A stretch of 64,000 nt of DNA, from positions 1,240,001-1,304,000 of the forward strand of contig NZ_CP022336.1 of NCBI RefSeq assembly GCF_002218195.1. The letters run 5' to 3'. The stretch is from Sphingorhabdus sp. SMR4y. Lineage in GTDB: Bacteria > Pseudomonadota > Alphaproteobacteria > Sphingomonadales > Sphingomonadaceae. The notes below the pieces were generated by a model, which saw nothing but the letters and a program-made list of their open reading frames with translations, did no database searches and had not been told where the DNA came from. Shown here one piece after another: positions 25,918 to 34,320 of this stretch. Within the stretch, counting starts at the first letter, position 1. Each line of letters opens with the position of its first letter. Both the position numbers and the translations under genes were made by a program.

Positions 25918-27611
25918 GCGCCCTTCAAGGCGGTCTGATCAATCCCCGACCTGGCCCCGAGACGCGAAATGCGTATCCATTCAACGATGCAGATTATCAC
26001 CGCGATTCCGCCCATGAGCGTGGTCAGGATGAAGACCTGGAAATAGCCCTGCTCCTCGATCATCTGGCCCAGTGCACCGCGGCCCAACGTCCCGACCAGC
26101 ATTGTAAGCGAAGAAAGAAGCGCGTATTGGACCGCGCTGTAGCCCTTGGCGACAATCGACGACAGATAGGCGACAAAGGCTGCTCCGGCGATACCGACCG
26201 CAATATTCTCACCGGCGATCGCCATCATCAGCTTCGCAAGCCCGGCATCCCCGCCGAGATTGGCAACCAGCCAGGTAAAGCCGGTCAGATCACTGACCGA
26301 TTGCACCACTGCCCCGCCTCTCGCCAGATCGGCGTAGAGCAGGTTGGTCGCAGCTGCGAGCACAGCGCCCAGGGTAAGGGTCAACATGCGGCCCAGAGTG
26401 GTGAGCATATAGCCACCAGCCGCGAGACCGATCATTAACGCGCCGATGCCGAAGAATTTCGACGCCACGGCCACTTCGTCCTTGGTATATTGAAGCTCGC
26501 CCAGATAGAACGGATAGGCGAAGCTGCCCCAGATAGAATCCGTGATGCGATAGGTCAGAACCAGACCCAATATGACAATCAGCGCCCAGCCCAGCCGTCC
26601 GACAAATTCGGTGAGGGGAAGCACCAGCGCGCGATAGCCGTGATCAAGAAACCGTCCGGCAGTGGATTCAGCGGGGACATCCCTGGTCAGAAGATATTGG
26701 CCCTTGCGTTCCAGACGCACCAGAAATGCAGAAATGAGAACGGGAATGACAACCGTTGCCACAACGATCAGCGGCCCCATCGTTGAAATGAAGGCGACAG
26801 AATCCGGACGCGTCTCCGGATCGCTTCCCAGCGACTGGACCATGAAGGTTCCGACCGTCAGCAAGGCCCAGCCCCACAGGATTGCCACAGCCAGCAACGC
26901 CCATCCACGAACACGCGGATCAAGCTGGCCGGTTTTCCGCAGGCCGTGCTCGTCGGCCATTTCGGTGGCGGTCTGAACCTTTGTCTCTGCATCCGGCGCG
27001 AACAGGCCGGCAAAACCGATCAGCAGCATGACCGCTCCCATCGTCAGGTAAACAGTAGGCCAGTCGGTCCGCTCCGCAAGGAAAAGGGCCAGTGCACCAC
27101 CGACCAGTGCGGCGATCCGGTACCCCATTTGATAAACGGTCGAGAGGATATCTATCGTCGCAACTTCATCGGCGACGTCGACCCGCCATGCATCGATGAC
27201 AACATCCTGCGTAGCTGATGCAAAAGCACCTATTCCCGCCAGCAAGGAAAACCATCCGATGGACGAAACCGGATTCAACATCGCCAGAATGACCAGAATT
27301 GCACCGAGCAACAATTGCGCCGTAACGATCCATTGCTTCCGCTTTCCCAGCTTCTTCAGAAGCGGAACATCGATCCGGTCAAGCGCCGGTGACCAAAGAA
27401 ACTTGAATGCATAGGCTAATCCGATCAGCGAAAAGACGCCCATCGTTTCGAGATCAACCTCGGCATCGGAAAGCCAGGCATAGAGAGTCCCGAGCAGCAG
27501 TGCATAAGGCAAACCCGCTGCAAAACCAAAAATGGTCATGAACAGCGTTTTGCGATTGCCCAGTGACGCAATAACTTTGCGCCATCCCAATTTTTCTGCC
27601 TGCTCACTCAC
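25914..27611 (-). CDS. AmpG-like major facilitator permease
   Basis: A 565-residue inner-membrane protein with about 14 hydrophobic segments. It opens with FGFAAGLPYALLLGTLYAWL and has GLAYAFKFLWSPALDRID and FASATQDVVIDAWRVD, signatures of the AmpG group that imports muropeptides for cell-wall recycling. AmpG of E. coli is about 490 residues; the extra length here is in the loops around 215-240 and 300-330 as I read it. An actual muropeptide substrate is inferred from the family. It converges on folC with a 4-base overlap. Confidence 0.82.
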   Translation of the reverse strand: MSEQAEKLGWRKVIASLGNRKTLFMTIFGFAAGLPYALLLGTLYAWLSDAEVDLETMGVFSLIGLAYAFKFLWSPALDRIDVPLLKKLGKRKQWIVTAQLLLGAILVILAMLNPVSSIGWFSLLAGIGAFASATQDVVIDAWRVDVADEVATIDILSTVYQMGYRIAALVGGALALFLAERTDWPTVYLTMGAVMLLIGFAGLFAPDAETKVQTATEMADEHGLRKTGQLDPRVRGWALLAVAILWGWALLTVGTFMVQSLGSDPETRPDSVAFISTMGPLIVVATVVIPVLISAFLVRLERKGQYLLTRDVPAESTAGRFLDHGYRALVLPLTEFVGRLGWALIVILGLVLTYRITDSIWGSFAYPFYLGELQYTKDEVAVASKFFGIGALMIGLAAGGYMLTTLGRMLTLTLGAVLAAATNLLYADLARGGAVVQSVSDLTGFTWLVANLGGDAGLAKLMMAIAGENIAVGIAGAAFVAYLSSIVAKGYSAVQYALLSSLTMLVGTLGRGALGQMIEEQGYFQVFILTTLMGGIAVIICIVEWIRISRLGARSGIDQTALKGA

Positions 27612-27684
27612 GCCAAACTCTCCCTCGAATTGGAGGAATCATTAGCGCCTATTCACCTGAATGCCAGCTTGATTTTGCTACAGA

Positions 27685-28446
27685 TCAGATATCGAGCAGC
27701 TTCGCCGCGACAATCGGACCCGCCCCCGGGCGCTGCACGACGATCGCATATTTGTCTGCGCCACCCACCCGCAAATCGGCGCGCGACAGGGGAAAGCGTG
27801 CCCGCTGCCCGCGCCAGCTTCCAAGCTTGCGCTCCGCCTTGACCACATTGACATAATGCATCGTCCGCCCGCCATTCTCGCCACGCCCGACGCGCACGGT
27901 TTCCGAAGAACTGAGCGCGATCAGCGACACGCTCGCCAGATAGTCGGACTGGCCGCTGATCGTGACCGTCATCCGGCCCTCGCTGTCGGTTGCCGCGCTG
28001 ATCCGGGGGCCGTTGCGGTCGGCCCGCCGGACCAGCGAGCGGATATCATTTTCCCGTGAACCGATCGCGCCACCGCCACCATTGACAATCATTTGCGGAG
28101 TATAGACCCCCGATCCTTCATTGCCCCTTGCTGCATAAGCCCGCTGCAAGCGCGTATTATCCTCGCGCGCCAGCGTGTCCTTCCAGCCGAGCCGGTCCCA
28201 GTACGTCACCGGTCGCGTGATCACCAGCAGGGAGCTGTCTTTAGCCAGCCGTCTGGCCAGCAGATCGGCAGGGGGGCAGGACGAGCACCCCTGGCTGGTG
28301 AACAACTCGATGACCACCGGACCGGAGATTCCGGCATCATCGGGCACCCGAACCGCGCTGGCTGCAGAGACCGGTGCCAGTTGCGTGGCAAGGACACCGG
28401 CAAGGGCCAGTCCTGCTATCAGCACAGCTATGACAATTTTTCGCAT
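27685..28446 (-). CDS. DUF1223 exported thioredoxin-like protein
   Basis: A 253-residue protein with an N-terminal hydrophobic signal (MRKIVIAVLIAGLALAGVLA). The mature part opens with VVIELFTSQGCSSCPPADLL, a thioredoxin-fold start with a CxxC pair at C54 and C57, then VTYWDRLGWKDTLA and TPQMIVNG, all typical of DUF1223. The family's reaction is not known. The ATG is chosen over a TTG four codons upstream because GGAG lies 6 bases before it. It is divergent from the pseudouridine synthase gene, with 95 bases between the starts. Confidence 0.85.
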   Translation of the reverse strand: MRKIVIAVLIAGLALAGVLATQLAPVSAASAVRVPDDAGISGPVVIELFTSQGCSSCPPADLLARRLAKDSSLLVITRPVTYWDRLGWKDTLAREDNTRLQRAYAARGNEGSGVYTPQMIVNGGGGAIGSRENDIRSLVRRADRNGPRISAATDSEGRMTVTISGQSDYLASVSLIALSSSETVRVGRGENGGRTMHYVNVVKAERKLGSWRGQRARFPLSRADLRVGGADKYAIVVQRPGAGPIVAAKLLDI

Positions 28447-28541
28447 TTCCGGCTCCAATCGGGTGACAATAGCTGTTCGCGCCCGTGAAACCAGAGGTTA
28501 CAGATTGCAGACAGCGCATTTTTCCGCCATGGGACCGGCCC

Positions 28542-29354
28542 ATGACCGAAGAGAAACCAGCCAAGATATATCGCGCAAAACCGACCCCCGGAGCGAAGGC
28601 CCCGGCGGCCGCCAAAGCGCCTGCGAGCGACGTTCGCGAAGGCCAGCGCATTGCCAAGCTTCTGGCCCGCGCCGGCGTGGCGTCGCGGCGTGAAATAGAG
28701 CGGATGATCGATGCGGGACGGATCGAGCTGAACGGCGATCCGGTCGAGCATCCTTCGCTGTTGCTCAAGAACCTGACCGGCATCACTGTCGATGGCAAGC
28801 CGGTGGCAGAGCCCTCCCCGGCGAAATTATACCGCTTTCACAAGCCCAATGGCTATCTGACCGCAGAGCGCGACTTTTCCGGCAAGAAGACGATCTACGA
28901 CGTCCTGCCCAAGGATATGGAGCGGATCATGCCGATCGGTCGGCTCGACATGAACACCGAGGGCCTGCTGCTGATGACCACCGACGGCGAGTTCAAGCGG
29001 CAGATGGAATTGCCGAAAAACGGCATCGAACGGTCCTACCGGGCGCGGACGTTCGGCGACATCACCCAGAACGAGCTCGAAGAACTCTATCGCGGCATTA
29101 CCATTGACGGCATGCGCTACGGGCCGATCACCGCCAATCTGGAGCGGCGCACCGGCCGCAACCAGTGGATCGAAGTGACGCTGACCGAAGGCAAGAACCG
29201 CGAAGTCCGCCGGGTGCTGGAGCATTTTGGCCTGGAAGTCTCCCGCTTGATCCGCACCCGTTACGGCCCCTTCGTTCTGGGCGATTTGGAAAAAGGCGAG
29301 ATTGAAGCGGTGCGCCAGCACGACCTGGTCCAGTTCCGGAAGACGCTGAAATGA
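28542..29354 (+). CDS. rluB: RluB/RsuA-family rRNA pseudouridine synthase
   Basis: Modifies uridine in rRNA, probably 23S U2605 by homology to RluB. The protein has 270 residues: a basic Ala/Lys-rich start (1-33), an S4 RNA-binding domain (about 34-80, RIAKLLARAGVASRREIERM), then the catalytic domain with D136 in GRLDMNTEGLLLMT and EGKNREVRRVLEHFG near the end. The ATG at 28542 is preferred; an earlier alternative adds 19 residues with no domain. RsuA or RluE specificity cannot be excluded. Confidence 0.9.
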   Translation: MTEEKPAKIYRAKPTPGAKAPAAAKAPASDVREGQRIAKLLARAGVASRREIERMIDAGRIELNGDPVEHPSLLLKNLTGITVDGKPVAEPSPAKLYRFHKPNGYLTAERDFSGKKTIYDVLPKDMERIMPIGRLDMNTEGLLLMTTDGEFKRQMELPKNGIERSYRARTFGDITQNELEELYRGITIDGMRYGPITANLERRTGRNQWIEVTLTEGKNREVRRVLEHFGLEVSRLIRTRYGPFVLGDLEKGEIEAVRQHDLVQFRKTLK

Positions 29355-29372
29355 CCAAATGCGTTGCAAAAC

Positions 29373-29444
29373 CCGTTCGTGCTGAGCCTGTCGAAGCACA
29401 TGGTGTCAGCGCGAACGGTCCTTCGACAAGCTCAGGACGAACGG
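29373..29444. repeat. Palindromic intergenic repeat, type B copy 2
   Basis: Inverted arms at 29373-29396 and 29421-29444, the same element as at 21221-21291. It fills the gap between the pseudouridine synthase and rsmD; the frame of rsmD stays open through it, which gives a false N-terminal extension if the first start is taken. Confidence 0.87.
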
Positions 29445-29450
29445 TTTAAG

Positions 29451-29987
29451 ATGCGCATAATCGCAGGCCAATGGCGCGGACGGAAAATTGTTGCGCCGAA
29501 AGGCGACACCACCAGGCCGACCGCCGACCGCACGCGCGAGCGGCTGTTCTCGATGCTGACCAGCCGGCTCGGTGATTTTGAAGATTTGCAGATACTCGAT
29601 CTGTTTTCCGGATCAGGCGCGCTGGGCCTGGAAGCACTGTCACGCGGCGCCGCCCATTGCACCTTCGTCGAGCAGGATCCCGAAGCGGTTCGGACGCTGG
29701 AAAAGAATATCGAGACGCTTGGCGCCGATGCCGATATCCGGATCGGTTCGGTCCTCCACCTCGGTGCAGCGCGCAAGGCCTATGATCTGATCCTGATGGA
29801 CCCGCCCTATGATACGGGCGCCGGCGCGGTGGCGCTGGACAAGCTTGGCCGGCACGGGTGGTTCGCTCCATCGAGCTGGATTGCCGTCGAAACGGCGCGT
29901 CACGAAAAGGTGGAAGTGAAAGGCTTTGATCTTGATGTGGAACGGGACAGTGGCAAGGCGCGGCTGCACATCCTGCGCCCCGCCTAA
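29451..29987 (+). CDS. rsmD: 16S rRNA (guanine966-N2)-methyltransferase
   Basis: A 178-residue SAM-dependent methyltransferase acting on the small subunit during assembly. It opens with MRIIAGQWRGRKI as the family does, has RPTADRTRERLFSML, the SAM-binding DLFSGSGALGLE (50-61) and catalytic DPPY (117-120). The ATG at 29451 is chosen because upstream codons are repeat sequence. It follows the pseudouridine synthase on the same strand, two rRNA-modifying enzymes in a row. Confidence 0.95.
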   Translation: MRIIAGQWRGRKIVAPKGDTTRPTADRTRERLFSMLTSRLGDFEDLQILDLFSGSGALGLEALSRGAAHCTFVEQDPEAVRTLEKNIETLGADADIRIGSVLHLGAARKAYDLILMDPPYDTGAGAVALDKLGRHGWFAPSSWIAVETARHEKVEVKGFDLDVERDSGKARLHILRPA

Positions 29988-30004
29988 TTGGCACAAAGAC
30001 TTGG

Positions 30005-30130
30005 CTAGCCGCCCATCATCGTCAATACAGACGCGGTTTCGCTGCCATGCTGGTAAAGTGTCGAATAGACGCTCATGCCGGTCATCATCAGGGTCGCGAT
30101 TACCGCGCTGCCAAATAGTCTCTTGCTCAT
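30005..30130 (-). CDS. Hypothetical 41-residue single-span membrane protein
   Basis: An ORF of 41 residues (MSKRLFGSAVIATLMMTGMS, then VYSTLYQHGSETASVLTMMGG). It has a basic start, one hydrophobic segment of about 15 residues and a short polar tail. GGAG lies 7 bases before the ATG, which supports translation. It sits convergent to rsmD and divergent from the pcrA helicase. I do not recognise a family; the hydrophobic stretch could be a signal peptide as well as a membrane anchor. Confidence 0.55.
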   Translation of the reverse strand: MSKRLFGSAVIATLMMTGMSVYSTLYQHGSETASVLTMMGG

Positions 30131-30250
30131 TTTCTGCTCCATGGGCGTGCCGTTAGCCGCCTTTGGTGAACAAATGGTGCATCGCAACAAAGATTACAAC
30201 CTGCCCTTTCGGTCATGTCAAAATAGATATTGGCCTTGCCGCCCGCGCCG

Positions 30251-32569
30251 ATGTTCCCTAACTGTTCACCCGTGACCGATACTGTCAAAATACCGAGCGA
30301 GAATGATCCTCCCTATGTCCGTGGCCTGAATGCGCCGCAGCGCGAGGCCGTGCTGACCAGCGAGGGTCCGGTGCTGGTGCTGGCCGGCGCCGGCACGGGT
30401 AAAACCGCGGCCCTGACGCGGCGAATCGCCCATATCGTCTATTCCCGCAAGGCCTGGCCGAGCGAGATTCTCGCGGTGACCTTCACCAACAAGGCCGCCC
30501 GCGAAATGAAGGAGCGGATCGGGGCAATCGTCGGCGAAAGCTTTGAAGGCATGCCCTGGCTCGGCACCTTCCACAGCATCGGCGCGAAAATGCTGCGCCG
30601 CCATGCCGAGATGGTCGGACTGCAGAGCAATTTCACCATTCTCGACACTGATGACCAGATTCGCCTGCTCAAGCAGTTGATCCAGGCCGAGGAAGTCGAT
30701 GACAAGCGCTGGCCCGCCCGGATGCTCGCCGGTCTGATCGACCAGTGGAAGAACCGTGGTCTAAATCCTCAGGATCTCGATGCCAATGAGGCAGAGCGCT
30801 ACGACAATGGCAAGGGCCAGCATTTCTACGCGCTCTATCAGGCGCGGCTGAAGGCGCTGAACGCCTGCGATTTCGGCGATCTGCTGCTGCACTCGCTGAA
30901 CCTGCTCAAGAATCACCGCGAGATTCTCGAACGCTACCAGAAGCAGTTCAAATATATATTGGTCGACGAATATCAGGACACCAACAGCTCGCAATATCTC
31001 TGGCTGCGGTTGCTCGCGCAGAGCCACAAGAATATCTGCTGCGTCGGTGATGACGACCAGTCGATCTATTCATGGCGCGGCGCCGAAGTGGCCAATATCC
31101 TGAAGTTCGAAAAGGATTTTCCGGAAGCCAAAGTAGTCAAGCTGGAGCAGAATTACCGCTCGACGCCGCATATATTGGCCGCCGCATCCGGGCTGATCAA
31201 CCATAATAGCGGCCGCCTCGGCAAGACTTTGTGGACCGAGGAAACCGAAGGCGACAAAGTGCAGGTGATCGGCGTCTGGGACGGTCCGGAAGAGGCCCGG
31301 CGCACCGGCGACGAGATCGAAGCGCTACAGCAGATCAAACAGGTGTCGCTGAACGATATCGCGATCCTGGTTCGCGCCCAGTTCCAGACCCGCGAATTTG
31401 AAGACCGCTTCATCTCGATCGGCATGCCCTACAAGATCATCGGCGGTTTCCGCTTCTACGAACGCGCCGAAATCCGCGATGCCCTGGCCTATCTTCGCGT
31501 GATCACCCAGCCCGCCGACGATCTCGCGTTCGAACGAATCGTCAATACGCCGAAGCGCGGCCTGGGCGACAAGACGGTCGAGAAAGTCCACCGGCTCGCC
31601 CGCGCGCAGGGCATTCCGCTGGCCGCTGCGGCGCTGAATATCTGCGATACCGACGAGCTGCCGCCGCGCGCGCGCAACACCTTGCTCGAGCTGATGCGCA
31701 ATTTCGGCCGCTGGCGGGAGATGGCCGCCAATACCGACCATGCCGAGCTAACCCGGATCGTGCTCGACGAGTGCGGCTATACAACGATGCTGCAGGCCGA
31801 CCGTTCGACCGAGGCCGCCGGCCGTCTGGAAAACCTGACCGAACTCGCCCGCGCGATGGAAGAATATGAGACGCTCGGCGATTTTCTGGAACATGTCAGC
31901 CTCGTGATGGACAATGATGCCCGCGACGACGAGCCCAAGGTCACGATCATGACCATGCACGGCGCCAAGGGTCTGGAATACGACCATGTTTTCTGTGCCG
32001 GCTGGGAGGAAGGCGTCTTCCCTTCACAGCGCAGCATCGACGAGGGCGGCAATGCCAGCCTCGAGGAAGAACGCCGCCTCGCCTATGTCGCAATCACCCG
32101 CGCCAAGCAGAAATGCACCATATTCCATGCTGCCAACCGGCGGATCTACGGCCAATGGACCAGTTCCATCCCCTCGCGCTTCATAGACGAACTGCCAGAA
32201 GACCATGTCGAGCATGAAAGCAGCATGAGCGGCGGCGAAAGCCTGTGGCGCGCCAACTGGAGCGAAAACAGCGATCCCTTCGCCCATCTCGCTGCGACCA
32301 ATGCCACCCGCGCCGGCAAACGCGGGCCCGGCTGGCAACGCGCCGCCTCGTCCGGCTTCGACAAGAAACCCCGCGTCATCAAGGAAGCCCGCCGCAGCGC
32401 CGTCTCCCTCGGCAACAAGGGCCGCGACGACGTAAAAGTCGGCATGCGCGTGTTCCACACCAAGTTCGGCTATGGCGAAGTGAAGGTAAAGGAAGGCAAC
32501 AAGCTGGAAATCGCGTTCGAAAAGAGCGGTGACAAGAGGGTTTTGGATAGTTTTGTCGAGGTGGCCTAG
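30251..32569 (+). CDS. pcrA: UvrD/PcrA-type superfamily 1 DNA helicase
   Basis: 3'-5' helicase for excision and mismatch repair and for removing RecA filaments. About 772 residues. Motifs in order: Walker A GAGTGKTAAL (46-55), TFTNKAAREMKER (Ia), VDEYQDTN (II), VGDDDQSIYSWRGA (III), EQNYRST (IV), VTIMTMHGAKGLEYDHVF (V) and EERRLAYVAITRA (VI). The C-terminal region holds a VGMRVFHTKFGYGEVKVKEG Tudor-like domain that in PcrA binds RNA polymerase. The first ATG is used; no clear Shine-Dalgarno is seen. Confidence 0.95.
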   Translation: MFPNCSPVTDTVKIPSENDPPYVRGLNAPQREAVLTSEGPVLVLAGAGTGKTAALTRRIAHIVYSRKAWPSEILAVTFTNKAAREMKERIGAIVGESFEGMPWLGTFHSIGAKMLRRHAEMVGLQSNFTILDTDDQIRLLKQLIQAEEVDDKRWPARMLAGLIDQWKNRGLNPQDLDANEAERYDNGKGQHFYALYQARLKALNACDFGDLLLHSLNLLKNHREILERYQKQFKYILVDEYQDTNSSQYLWLRLLAQSHKNICCVGDDDQSIYSWRGAEVANILKFEKDFPEAKVVKLEQNYRSTPHILAAASGLINHNSGRLGKTLWTEETEGDKVQVIGVWDGPEEARRTGDEIEALQQIKQVSLNDIAILVRAQFQTREFEDRFISIGMPYKIIGGFRFYERAEIRDALAYLRVITQPADDLAFERIVNTPKRGLGDKTVEKVHRLARAQGIPLAAAALNICDTDELPPRARNTLLELMRNFGRWREMAANTDHAELTRIVLDECGYTTMLQADRSTEAAGRLENLTELARAMEEYETLGDFLEHVSLVMDNDARDDEPKVTIMTMHGAKGLEYDHVFCAGWEEGVFPSQRSIDEGGNASLEEERRLAYVAITRAKQKCTIFHAANRRIYGQWTSSIPSRFIDELPEDHVEHESSMSGGESLWRANWSENSDPFAHLAATNATRAGKRGPGWQRAASSGFDKKPRVIKEARRSAVSLGNKGRDDVKVGMRVFHTKFGYGEVKVKEGNKLEIAFEKSGDKRVLDSFVEVA

Positions 32570-32576
32570 CCCCCTG

Positions 32577-32669
32577 CCGTTCGTCCTGAGCCTGTCGACC
32601 CGAAGGGCGAGCGCAGCTCAACGACAGCTCTCGCCGCAAGGCGTGGTTCGACAAGCTCACCACTAACGG
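32577..32669. repeat. Palindromic intergenic repeat, type B copy 3 (diverged)
   Basis: Left arm 32577-32598 is close to the other copies, while the right arm (32647-32669) has several changes and the central part is longer. It lies directly after pcrA and before a second repeat and a toxin-antitoxin pair. Confidence 0.75.
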
Positions 32670-32682
32670 ACACGTCCACTAA

Positions 32683-32814
32683 CCCTTCCCTTTTAAAGGA
32701 GGGGATCAAGGGGTGGGATAGCCGCGAACCGGCTCGATGCCGGTGAGTGGCTTCCTTGCACTAGCTCGGCTCCCCCGCGCCACCACCCCAACCCCTCCTC
32801 CAAAGAGAAGGGGC
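32683..32814. repeat. Palindromic intergenic repeat, type E
   Basis: Outer arms (about 32683-32718 and 32783-32814) read CCCTTCCC...GGAGGGG...AAGGGGTGGG and its approximate complement, related in layout to type D at 24483-24591. It abuts the end of the antitoxin gene. Confidence 0.75.
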
Positions 32815-32822
32815 TTGAGCCC

Positions 32823-33110
32823 TCACCCCACCACCGACATCTTCACCCCCAGCGCCTTCACTATCGCCAGCAGCGTATCGAGCGTCGGATTGCCGCCCTC
32901 GCCCAGCGCCTTGTAGAGCGCCGAACGCGACAGGCCGGTCTCTTTTTGCAGATCACTCATGCCGCGTGCGCGGGCGACATTGTTGAGGGCAATCCGTATT
33001 TCTTCCGCATCGCCTTCCTCGAACGCCACGGCGAGATATTCCGAGATCATTTCCTCACTATCGAGGAATTCCGTTGCATCCCACGGCTTAAGGTCCAACT
33101 GTTCAGCCAT
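32823..33110 (-). CDS. HI1420-like addiction-module antidote protein
   Basis: A 95-residue protein with a C-terminal helix-turn-helix (about 51-72, MSDLQKETGLSRSALYKALG, then NPTLDTLLAIVKALGV). It opens with LKPWDATEFLDSEEMISEYL, the signature of the HI1420-type antitoxins that follow their toxin gene. The ATG shares one base with the toxin stop (TGATG), so translation is coupled. It should neutralise the toxin and repress the operon; both are inferred from the family. Confidence 0.9.
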   Translation of the reverse strand: MAEQLDLKPWDATEFLDSEEMISEYLAVAFEEGDAEEIRIALNNVARARGMSDLQKETGLSRSALYKALGEGGNPTLDTLLAIVKALGVKMSVVG

Positions 33111-33412
33111 CAATAAATCTCATTATTTCTCGCCATCTCCTGCGCGCCGGCGATATCGGCATTTTGCCGTTTCTTCGTCCCGCCGCAGAGCAGTATGACA
33201 ATTTCCCCATTCTGCCGCCGCGCAAAATAGAGCCGATATCCCGGACCATGGTCAACCCGCAATTCACTCACACCACCACCAACCGACTTCACGTCCCCGA
33301 AATTGCCCAGTGACAGACGGTCGATGCGCTGGACAATTTTCGCGATCGCTCTTCGGTCCTTGAGCCGTTTCAACCAGTGGACGAATGTCTGACTGCGGAC
33401 AATCTCAACCAT
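33110..33412 (-). CDS. HI1419-like RelE/ParE-superfamily toxin
   Basis: A 100-residue protein: QTFVHWLKRLKDRRAIAKIV, then RLSLGNFGDVKSVGGGVSEL, GPGYRLYFARR and VILLCGGTKKRQNADIAGAQ. This is the standard HI1419/RelE-like pattern (toxin first, antitoxin second). The C-terminal KRQNADIAGA region usually holds the catalytic or target-binding residues. The upstream region has TTGACA (33473-33478) and an ACTATAGT palindrome (33447-33454) as possible promoter and operator parts, though the spacing is long. Confidence 0.9.
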   Translation of the reverse strand: MVEIVRSQTFVHWLKRLKDRRAIAKIVQRIDRLSLGNFGDVKSVGGGVSELRVDHGPGYRLYFARRQNGEIVILLCGGTKKRQNADIAGAQEMARNNEIY

Positions 33413-33522
33413 TGGCGCAATATCAATGATTAGGTATCATCTGTCTACTATAGTGCACAAAATGACCGCAACTGTCAATCCCCGAACATGCGCTTGATCT
33501 CCGGGGACCGGAATATCATCTC

Positions 33523-33636
33523 TCAATATCCCCCGCGTTTCCTTATTTTTTTCCTGCGAACCGCGAAAATTATCGCACCCAGACCGCCGACCAGCAGCAC
33601 GATCAGACTATAAGCTATGATCAGACGCAGCTCCAT
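33523..33636 (-). CDS. Small 37-residue membrane protein
   Basis: Encodes MELRLIIAYSLIVLLVGGLG, then AIIFAVRRKKIRKRGGY: one membrane helix followed by a strongly basic tail, so N-out/C-in by the positive-inside rule. GAGG lies 6 bases before the ATG, within the end of the gene upstream, whose stop is one base away. A longer reading of the frame is the shadow of that gene. I recognise no family. Confidence 0.6.
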   Translation of the reverse strand: MELRLIIAYSLIVLLVGGLGAIIFAVRRKKIRKRGGY

Positions 33637-33637
33637 A

Positions 33638-33880
33638 TCAGACCTCGCCTCTGGACGCGTCATCATCGCTTTCCCCGGCAAATTCCAGGGTGATTTCCGC
33701 GTCCAGCCTGTCGCGCGGGCTGATATGGCCCGACTCGCGTTTTTCCGCCTGAATCGCTTCGAGACCCCATGCCTTTGCCGCAGCAGCAGCGACCTTGCGG
33801 CGGCTTTCCAGCGGGTCGTTGACCGCAAGGCCCAGGTGATGCGCTTCCTGCTCCCGGCAGGTCGATGCCTTTACACGCAT
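33638..33880 (-). CDS. Conserved-type small protein, 80 aa, unknown function
   Basis: An 80-residue soluble protein, MRVKASTCREQEAHHLGLAV and then NDPLESRRKVAAAAAKAWGL, ending in an acidic tail (EFAGESDDDASRGEV). The CREQEAHHLGLA...NDPLESRRKVA...KAWGLEAIQAEKRE pattern looks like a short protein I associate with sphingomonads, but I cannot name it. A GAAAGAG Shine-Dalgarno precedes the ATG. It lies 22 bases after a small basic protein gene and one base before the 37-residue membrane protein gene, so the three probably share a message. Confidence 0.7.
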   Translation of the reverse strand: MRVKASTCREQEAHHLGLAVNDPLESRRKVAAAAAKAWGLEAIQAEKRESGHISPRDRLDAEITLEFAGESDDDASRGEV

Positions 33881-33902
33881 GATTGTCGCTCTTTCTGTCC
33901 GC

Positions 33903-34043
33903 TCATTTGCCGCGATTGCTTTTCATATTTTCAAGCCCTGCAACAATGCCCGGCTTGGCCGAAGGATTGGAGGCGTTATTCTTGACCTTGGCCGCTTTCG
34001 GCTTGCGTATTTCCTTGTTGGATTTCTTCTGTGACTTGGCCAT
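33903..34043 (-). CDS. Small basic protein, 46 aa
   Basis: Encodes MAKSQKKSNKEIRKPKAAKV, then KNNASNPSAKPGIVAGLENM and KSNRGK, about a third Lys/Arg with no hydrophobic core, so probably disordered and perhaps nucleic-acid binding. AAAGGAAA lies just before the ATG. It is the first of three tiny genes in a row on this strand. I do not recognise a named family. The 277 bases upstream (34044-34320) hold only GC-rich hairpins that may end the L,D-transpeptidase message. Confidence 0.65.
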   Translation of the reverse strand: MAKSQKKSNKEIRKPKAAKVKNNASNPSAKPGIVAGLENMKSNRGK

Positions 34044-34320
34044 GATATTTCCTTTCGGAGGGGGGGGTGCCGGCCGCAGCCATCGGCTGCGCCGCGGAAC
34101 GGGCGACGAATTGGGACGGCGAATGACGTCAAACTAACAGGCGGCAAAATTGTCCTGCCTCAGGAAAGCCGATCAGAGCCATTTCCGATCGTGAAGAGGC
34201 AATGCCGACGCGGGTCGCATTGATGCGATCACAGCGGCGTATCTTTCATATAGGATGCGATGACGGCGATTGTAAGGCGCACGCAAGCAGAAGGTCTCGG
34301 TCAGCCCTGCCGGGCGACCG

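Noticed and set aside
29364-29450. N-terminal extension of rsmD by 29 residues
   Set aside because: The extra codons are repeat B read in frame; the family start is MRIIAGQWRG.
20464-32814. CRISPR array
   Set aside because: The repeats are palindromic, lie singly in gaps between genes, and have no regular spacers or cas genes nearby.
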